Shown here piece by piece: positions 58,602-64,000 of a DNA stretch of 64,000 nt. Location of the stretch: NCBI GenBank assembly GCA_035048495.1, contig CM068540.1:10586829-10650828 (forward strand). Reading direction: 5' to 3'. A model generated the notes under the pieces. The model saw only the letters and a program-made list of their open reading frames with translations, had not been told where the DNA came from and made no database searches. This DNA is from Euptelea pleiosperma. Lineage: Eukaryota > Streptophyta > Magnoliopsida > Ranunculales > Eupteleaceae. The translations under genes and the position numbers were made by a program. The stretch's first letter is position 1. Each line of letters starts with the position of its first letter.

Positions 58602-59552
58602 CCGGCCCAATTTGGCCCTGAATTAGATCGGTCAGTGGGTCCCATCTAGAAAATTTGTGAAAAAAATGGCCATTTTTTTCTGTTATTTTCTGTTTTTGAA
58701 TTTTGAAAGTCAAATTTCAAAATTCAAAATTAGAATTTCAGCGCCCTTTTTCCGTTATTTTTTTATATTTTTCGTAATTTTTCATTTTTTTTTCCTTGAA
58801 CATTTTTTTTCGTTATAATGGCCGTTATAACGAAGAAAACGGTAACGCCCCCAGGCCATTATACCGTTATAACGGTCCCTTTTAAACCTTGGATGGAACC
58901 TCTCAAAACTGAATGTGTTGTCAGCTTGGTAGGTTATACGAAATGAAGCCTTGTTACTTCTCACTTACTTGACCTATGAAGCAGAGGTGACTCTTTCCTC
59001 TCACAGTCAATAACAAGTTTTTTTTATCTAGAACTTCATACTTTTACTATTTTGTTGCAAACTAAGTGCAATAAGGTTGCTGGGGTTTCAAAATTGTTTC
59101 ATTTGATTGATCTTTTTTAGACTATAAAGGGGTAGAACATTAAGGTTGCTTTGTTGAAAACAAGGGTGCCATTTGATAGTAGACTTGAGAAAGTGGAATT
59201 TTGTTGGCATGTGATTCATAGCAGCAGCTCTAAGAGCACATATTAAAGATTACCCAGCCAATGAAATAGTCATTACTTCTTGTGGTGATGACACTATTCC
59301 ATTTTAGGTAGGTTTTTCTTCAATTGAAAATCCTTATTGAAGATCTTGTGTAGGACATTATTATGTATCAGACTTGTTTATCTAGTCTCCTTGATGGATT
59401 ACAAGATCTCTTACTATGCCTTAAAACTTATATCGAGCATGGTTTGTGAACAAAATTTCTTTAGGAAGAAAAACACGAACTAGAGAAGGCCACCATCAAT
59501 TTAGTTGTTAGACTCACTATTATGCATAAATGTGAATAGTGTTTACAGTGTT
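58602..59552. other. Non-LTR flank with foldback motif
   Basis: Continues the hAT-like flank (CCAATTTGGCCC), then a palindrome-rich patch at 58809-58885 with CGTTATAATGGCC, CCGTTATAACG and GGCCATTATACCGTTATAAC in opposing copies, ending CCCTTTTAAACCTTGG. From 58900 to 59540 the DNA looks unique. One short frame near 59220-59300 (RAHIKDYPANEIVITSCGDD) looks protein-like but is isolated and unrecognised. At 59547 CAGTGTTTTAAAAAC resembles another transposon terminus. Confidence 0.35.
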
Positions 59553-60695
59553 TTAAAAACTAATCTTACCGAGTATAGATTTCAAAGGATGCTCTGTGTA
59601 GACTGTAATAGTTCTTCCTTCGAAATAGGGTTTAAGACGCCTTGAAGCATAAATCAAAGCAAGAGCAGCTTTCTCGATTGTGGCATATCTTGTCTCTGCT
59701 CCAATAAGAGTTTTACTGGTAAAATATACTAGCCGTTCTTCTCGGTCGAGCTCACAAAAGAGGACGGCGCTAATAGACTCATCAGTAGTAGCCAAATAAA
59801 GACCTAGAGGCTCCCCTTGATCAGGTTTAGAAAGAATTGGAGGTTGTGAGAGATAATGTTTAAGCTTTTGGAAGGCTTCATCACATTCTTCTGTCCAATC
59901 AAACCTTCCGCTCTTCTTCAAGAGCCTGAATAAAGGCCTGCATCTATCTGACGATCTTGCTATGAAGCGATTCAATGCTGCTATCCTCCCGGCAAGCTTT
60001 TGGACTTCCTTCCTATTCTTCGGTGAAGGCATTTCTATCAGGGCCCTGATCTGCTCGGGATTAGCTTCAATTCCTCGCCTTGTAATGAGATAACCTAGAA
60101 ATTTCCTAGAGGTCACTCTAAAGTCGCATTTGGCAGGATTGAGCTTCATTTGATACTCTCGTAGACAGTCAAATGTTTTTCCGAGATCTCCCAGATGAAG
60201 TTCCCGAGTCCTTGTTTTAACCATCATATCATCTATATATACTTCCATTGTCAAGCCAATCATGTCATGGAACATTCTATTGACGAGACGCTGATAAGTG
60301 GCTCCTGCATTTTTGAGGTCAAAAGGCATCACTTTGTAACAAAAGATGCCCCTATCAATCGTGAAGGCCATCGTCTCCTGATCTGGCTCATACAGAGGGA
60401 TCTGATTATAACCCGAATACCCATCCATGAAAGATAAGATTTCATATCCTAAGGTGGCATCAACAAGTTGATTAATCCTCGGTAAGGGATATGGATCTTT
60501 AGGGTAGGCCTTATTCAAATGTGTGAAGTCTATGCAAACTCTGATCTTCCCATTCTTCTTCGGAACTGCTACTATGTTGGCTAACCATTGAGCATTGTTG
60601 ACTTCATGGATGAATCCGGACTCCAGGAGTTTATCAATCTCTTCTTGGACTGCCTGCTGCTTCTCCGGAGCAATCCTTCGAGGTCTCTGCTTCAC
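59553..60695 (-). pseudogene. Gypsy reverse transcriptase with RT-linked RNase H (G2), truncated
   Basis: A 380-codon frame without internal stop. RT motifs in order: VPKKNGKIRVCIDF (residues 45-57), ILSFMDGYSGYNQI (86-99), MPFDLKNAGATYQRL (123-137) and the catalytic YIDD (153-156). Then CDFRVTSRKFLGYLITRRGI, the thumb and connection, and RNase H with YLATTDESISAVL and YFTSKTLIGAETRYATIEKAALAL. The sequence leaves the family at HPLKSILGK, after which only three unrelated residues precede the end. The first Met lies inside pol, so it is not a true start; the stop between it and the upstream frame is a TAG at about 60717. Confidence 0.85.
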
Positions 60696-60716
60696 AGGTA
60701 AATGCTTACTATTTAC

Positions 60717-60905
60717 CTATAAACGATGACAAGAAATGTCGGGAGGAATACCCGGCATATCGTTGAATGACCATGCGAAAACATCCATATAAGATTTCAA
60801 AAAATCAGTATAGGATATCTTCTCTTTGACAGATAAACCAGCCCCAATAAAAGTATACTTCAGATTTTCCTCACTACCGAGGTTGACCTGATCAATTTCT
60901 TCCAC
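60717..60905 (-). pseudogene. G2 pol segment between protease and RT
   Basis: Reads KISYTDFLKSYMDVFAWSFNDMPGIPP, the conserved segment before RT in Tat-like pol. It ends CHRL at a TAG where the family continues into RT. Stops also separate it from the protease frame near 61000. Confidence 0.75.
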
Positions 60906-61043
60906 CGTAGGAATGGTCCTTTGCTCAAATGTTACACTTCCACCTTCCCGGCTCAGCGCAGCCTGTTCCAGACTTGCCGGGATGCGCTCTGATTGCTATT
61001 GACCAGCAACCGTAGATGAGGTTCCCTTTTCATGATGATTCTC

Positions 61044-61697
61044 CTATACTGGGACATCCTTCGATCTAAGGGCCATGGCATAACATTTTGTTGAGATAGC
61101 TTGATCTCCTTTAAGCTCCATAATCCCGTTATCAGTCGGGAATTGGAATAATTGATGATAGGTGGACGGTACGCCCTTTACCTCATGTATCCACCCTCTC
61201 CCCAAAATGCCATTATAGGGGGATGGTGTATCTAGAACAAGAAATTCGACCATAGACGTGATCGGTCCCGTTTTTACTGGCAGAATTACTTTTCCCATAG
61301 CATATTCTCTCTGGCCATTAAATCCGACCAAGGGAACATTGCTCTGGACAAGATCTGATGGATTAAAACCCATCTTGCGGTAAGCCTCTGCAAACAAAAT
61401 CTCGGCTAAGCTACCTGGATCAATCAGCAGACGTTTTACCTCATAATTGCCCACAGGCAAAGTGAGCACTAACGCATCCGAATGCGGATGATCTACTCCC
61501 ACGAGATCTTTATCAGAGAAGAAAATAGCCGCGCCAGTGCTCTCCGTCACCTCCACGGGGTCTGTTATTCTAGGTCCCGTTGATAGGTGCAGGATCTCAT
61601 TCAGGTGTTCGACCTTCTTGATTTTGATCCTGTCTACCCTCTCCGTCTCTCCACGGGATAGTTGTCGTCCTCCCCCATGTATAACGTCAATCACCAA
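61044..61697 (-). pseudogene. G2 gag tail and aspartic protease, damaged active site
   Basis: The protease cleaves the retroelement polyprotein. The fold is recognisable: DHPHSDALVLTLPVGNYEV, then the active-site strand RLLIDPGSLAEILF (about residues 84-97), then VPLVGFNGQREYAMGKVILPV, FLVLDTPSPYNGILGRGWIH and VPSTYHQLFQFPTDNGI. The usual active-site core D-S/T-G is D-P-G here, so the enzyme would be inactive. A9 cuts the upstream side at 61718. Confidence 0.8.
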
Positions 61698-61717
61698 CCC
61701 ACGTTCTTGCTGCTTAA

Positions 61718-64000
61718 TGAAAGTAGGATTTTTCCGCGTCGTTGATTACGGAAACCCTAATTCCAACATATTTGTAAGTTTTATCCGATTATCCTGCAAA
61801 ATTGACAAATTTGTATAGGGATTCGTGTCGGATGTCGATCCGCACTCGGGGTTAGTTTGTGCAAGCAGTGAACATGAAATGACAAATTTTTCTCAGAAAT
61901 TGTTACTAAGAAGGATGGAGTGGTGAGAATGATGATCGATTTAAAATACTTGTTGGCGATTTTTAGAAAGAGAAATTGACCAGAGCTACTCAAGAAACAA
62001 CCACAGAACAAAAGACAGTACTTTGCATGAAATAAACAATTTTATTTATTGGAATGACTTGAAAGTAACTTACAATTCCAAGAAAGATGAACTAGTTACA
62101 AAGCATTAAAGATGACTCCTAAGCATTAAAAAATATTCTAGAGAGAGAAGATCAAAAAGAGAGAGAAAATGATGAGGCCTTTAGAGAGAGAAAACTAGAA
62201 AGGAAAAATGACAAAGATTTCTTACCGAACCACCACGTGTTGAAGATGAAACAGTCACGTGGAGCATTGTGGAAGAGGGTTCGCTGGACCAGAAGTGTAG
62301 GTTGAAGGAGAGGACATTGATGTCCTTTAATGGAGATGCAGCAATGGTATTCCGTGGGGAGCACGATGGTGGAGATCTACCTTGAGGGAGGCAATGGCAG
62401 TGAAGTGGAGACCTGCAACTCAGAAGTGCAAGTCGATGGGTTGCTCCTCAAACCTGCTGGAGAGGCCAATGGCTTGGGGGCGCATGAGGTGCATCATGGT
62501 GAAGACGATGGAGGTAGGCCTCCTCTCTTTGCTTCCTCTTCTTCTTCTTTTCTCTCTATTTCTTTTTTTTTTTTTTTTTAGTGAAAAAGGGGGGGGTGGC
62601 TGGGTTTATGGTTGGAAACGGTGGAGATGGAGCTGGGTTTATGGTTGGAAACGGTGGAGATGGAGCTGGGTTTATGGTTGGAAACGGTGGAGATGGAGCT
62701 GGGTTCTCCAAGGGGACAACGGCTTGGTGATCAATGGAGAAGGCGGAGGTTGAAGTAGTGAGATAACGGCCTGCAATGGCTACAGGCCGTTAACTAGCAA
62801 GTTGAGGGGGCGATGCTACCTGCTGGATGCGCCAGCGTCAATGGGGATTGCTGGTTGCTGCCCAAGCTTCCTCCTCCTCTCTTCTTCGTTCCCTTCTTCT
62901 TCTCTATTCTTTTTTTATTTTTTTATTTTTATTTTTTGAGGAGAAGACGAGAAGCGTGAGGGCGGACAGATCTCTAACGGCTGGGATTCAACGTCCAGCA
63001 AGGGGACTGTGAAGATTGGTTGAGAGTCCAGGCGGTGCAAGAGACTGATGAGGGAGAAGTGGATGGATTATGGAACGTGGATGAGAGTTGTGGGCTGTGG
63101 CAGTGGAGCTGGCAGCAATGGAGGTATCGTACTCTCCTTTTCCTTTCTCTCTTCTCCTTTGTTTTTCTGGTTTTTGTTGAGGACGGCTAGGACATAAGAA
63201 GGAAAGGGATGAGAGGGCAGGAGGATGAGATCCCAAAACGCAAAGCAAAGGATAGAATGAAAGGGGGTGGCGGCTTAGAGAGAGGTGCTGTTGCTGTTCT
63301 TCTCGAAAGGCAGGCGATCCAATGGGTTTGATAGTAAAAAAAACGTGGAGAGTGACGGCTTGGGAAATTTTTTTTTTCAAAACGTGGGTGGGGGTAATAG
63401 AAGAGAAAAGATAGGAGATTAGGGTTCTAGAAAACATGGAAGAGAGAGTTTGCTTCCCAAAAAAATAGCATAAATAGTTTCCACCCTTTTTTTTCAATTA
63501 AGCATCTTTTTTTTTTTTTTTTTTATCACCACCGTCCATGCATTAAGAATGTTCCCTTACTTGCCAAAACAGTCCTTTGGCCATCTTTGATTGCCAATTT
63601 CTCCTTCCATAAAAGACATCCAATGGTTTAATAAGATTTCCACTCTCCAAGCAATTTACGTGGTTGTCCAATCCCCATACTTCCTAAAAAAAATGAAAAT
63701 TGTGTTTTTCTCTTTGTGAAACCACCCAGCCAAAAAAAAATCTTCTTTCCAAATTTTTTTTAAAAAAAAAAACACATTTTTTTCTTTTAGGAAAGATATT
63801 ATTAGAGGCCATGGGCTACTCTTTTGGAAAGAGAATCGTTGGATGTGGGGTCCACATTGAGGGCATGTTAGTGAGAGATTGGATAGAGAAGTGTGAGGAT
63901 GGGCCCATGTCATGGACGTAAGGCCGTGGCCTGTATTTTTAGCTTGTCCATGGCCCATATGACTGAACGTGGAATGATGAGGGCCACTGGATTCTAAGAT
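61718..64000 (-). mobile_element. A9: family A LTR, cut by window end
   Basis: TGAAAGTAGGATTTTTCCGCGTCG at the left end, then the conserved GTGTCGGATGTCGATCCG block, an AGAGAGAAA region and purine- and T-rich stretches. The GCGAATATCA end and the tRNA-like block are not reached. It could be a solo LTR or the 3' LTR of a longer element. The left flank is CTTAA. Confidence 0.8.
62599..62697. repeat. 33-bp minisatellite, three units, in A9
   Basis: Three identical units containing GGGTTTATGGTTGGAAACGG and GGAGATGGA, followed by the start of a fourth. Being a multiple of three it keeps an open frame, but nothing suggests that the frame is used. Confidence 0.92.

Larger units (their letters stand above)
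59553..61717 (-). mobile_element. G2: partial Tat-like gypsy element
   Basis: Protease, linker and RT/RNase H of a second gypsy element on the minus strand. It is cut at 61717 by A9 and ends abruptly near 59565 inside RNase H. It differs clearly in sequence from G1. Confidence 0.8.

Noticed and set aside
59220..59300. Possible host gene exon (RAHIKDYPANEIVITSC)
   Set aside because: Short, isolated, no splice context and not recognised; left as a remark in the flank entry.

Overview
The window looks like nuclear, repeat-dense DNA of a flowering plant. I find no convincing host gene, no standard RNA gene, and no prokaryotic or organelle signal. The clade calls rest on polyprotein remnants of plant-type Ty3/gypsy elements (gag, protease, RT, a second RNase H, integrase), LTRs of plant character and 5-bp target-site duplications (TSDs). 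I cannot name the species.

Almost all of the window is one nest of LTR retrotransposons. Nine copies belong to a single family, here called family A. Its LTRs are very long (about 2.6-3.8 kb), begin TGATATTCGC and end CTACTTTCA or close variants. Copy A1 (1-9996, minus) has internal sequence; its left LTR runs off the window. A2 (18595-41640, plus, TSD GACCC) has internal sequence and LTRs broken by later insertions. A3 (20665-26883, minus, TSD TGGTT), A4 (21593-24315, plus, inside A3, TSD AGCAG), A5 (27391-29955, minus, TSD ATCGG), A6 (37073-39748, plus, TSD GACAC/AACAC) and A7 (43264-46380, plus, TSD GTTGG/GTCGG) are solo LTRs. A8 (48992-58601, minus, TSD CCGGC) is young and complete, with nearly identical LTRs. 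A9 (61718 to beyond 64000, minus) is cut by the window end.

The family is non-autonomous. It has no protease, RT, RNase H or integrase. Its only long ORF is a 613-codon frame of unknown function in A8 (broken in A1, mostly missing in A2). The primer-binding site resembles TGGCGCCGTTGCC, the tRNA-Asp-type site known from Athila-like elements. A GAGGACAAT...GGTTGGGGGTGGG block after the ORF also recalls Athila, so it may be an Athila-derived parasite.

The most interesting structure is inside the family A LTRs. Every copy whose U3 is in the window carries a tRNA-like block: a B box close to GGTTCAAGCCC, in all but one copy an A-box-like element exactly 44 nt upstream (normal tRNA spacing), and a run of four to six T just downstream. 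It lies upstream of a separate Pol II-type TATA region, so these LTRs may carry two promoter types.

The nest is built on an old Tat-like gypsy element (G1, minus strand, about 9997-46511), split by a 4.1-kb solo LTR (S1, TSD GTCGT), by A2 and by A7. To the right are an LTR-like promoter fragment (46512-47070), a Copia-like LTR with an array of CCAATCGATTGG-like palindromes (about 47071-48586), A8 inserted into low-copy or hAT-like DNA, and a second degenerate Tat-like element (G2, 59553-61717) interrupted by A9.
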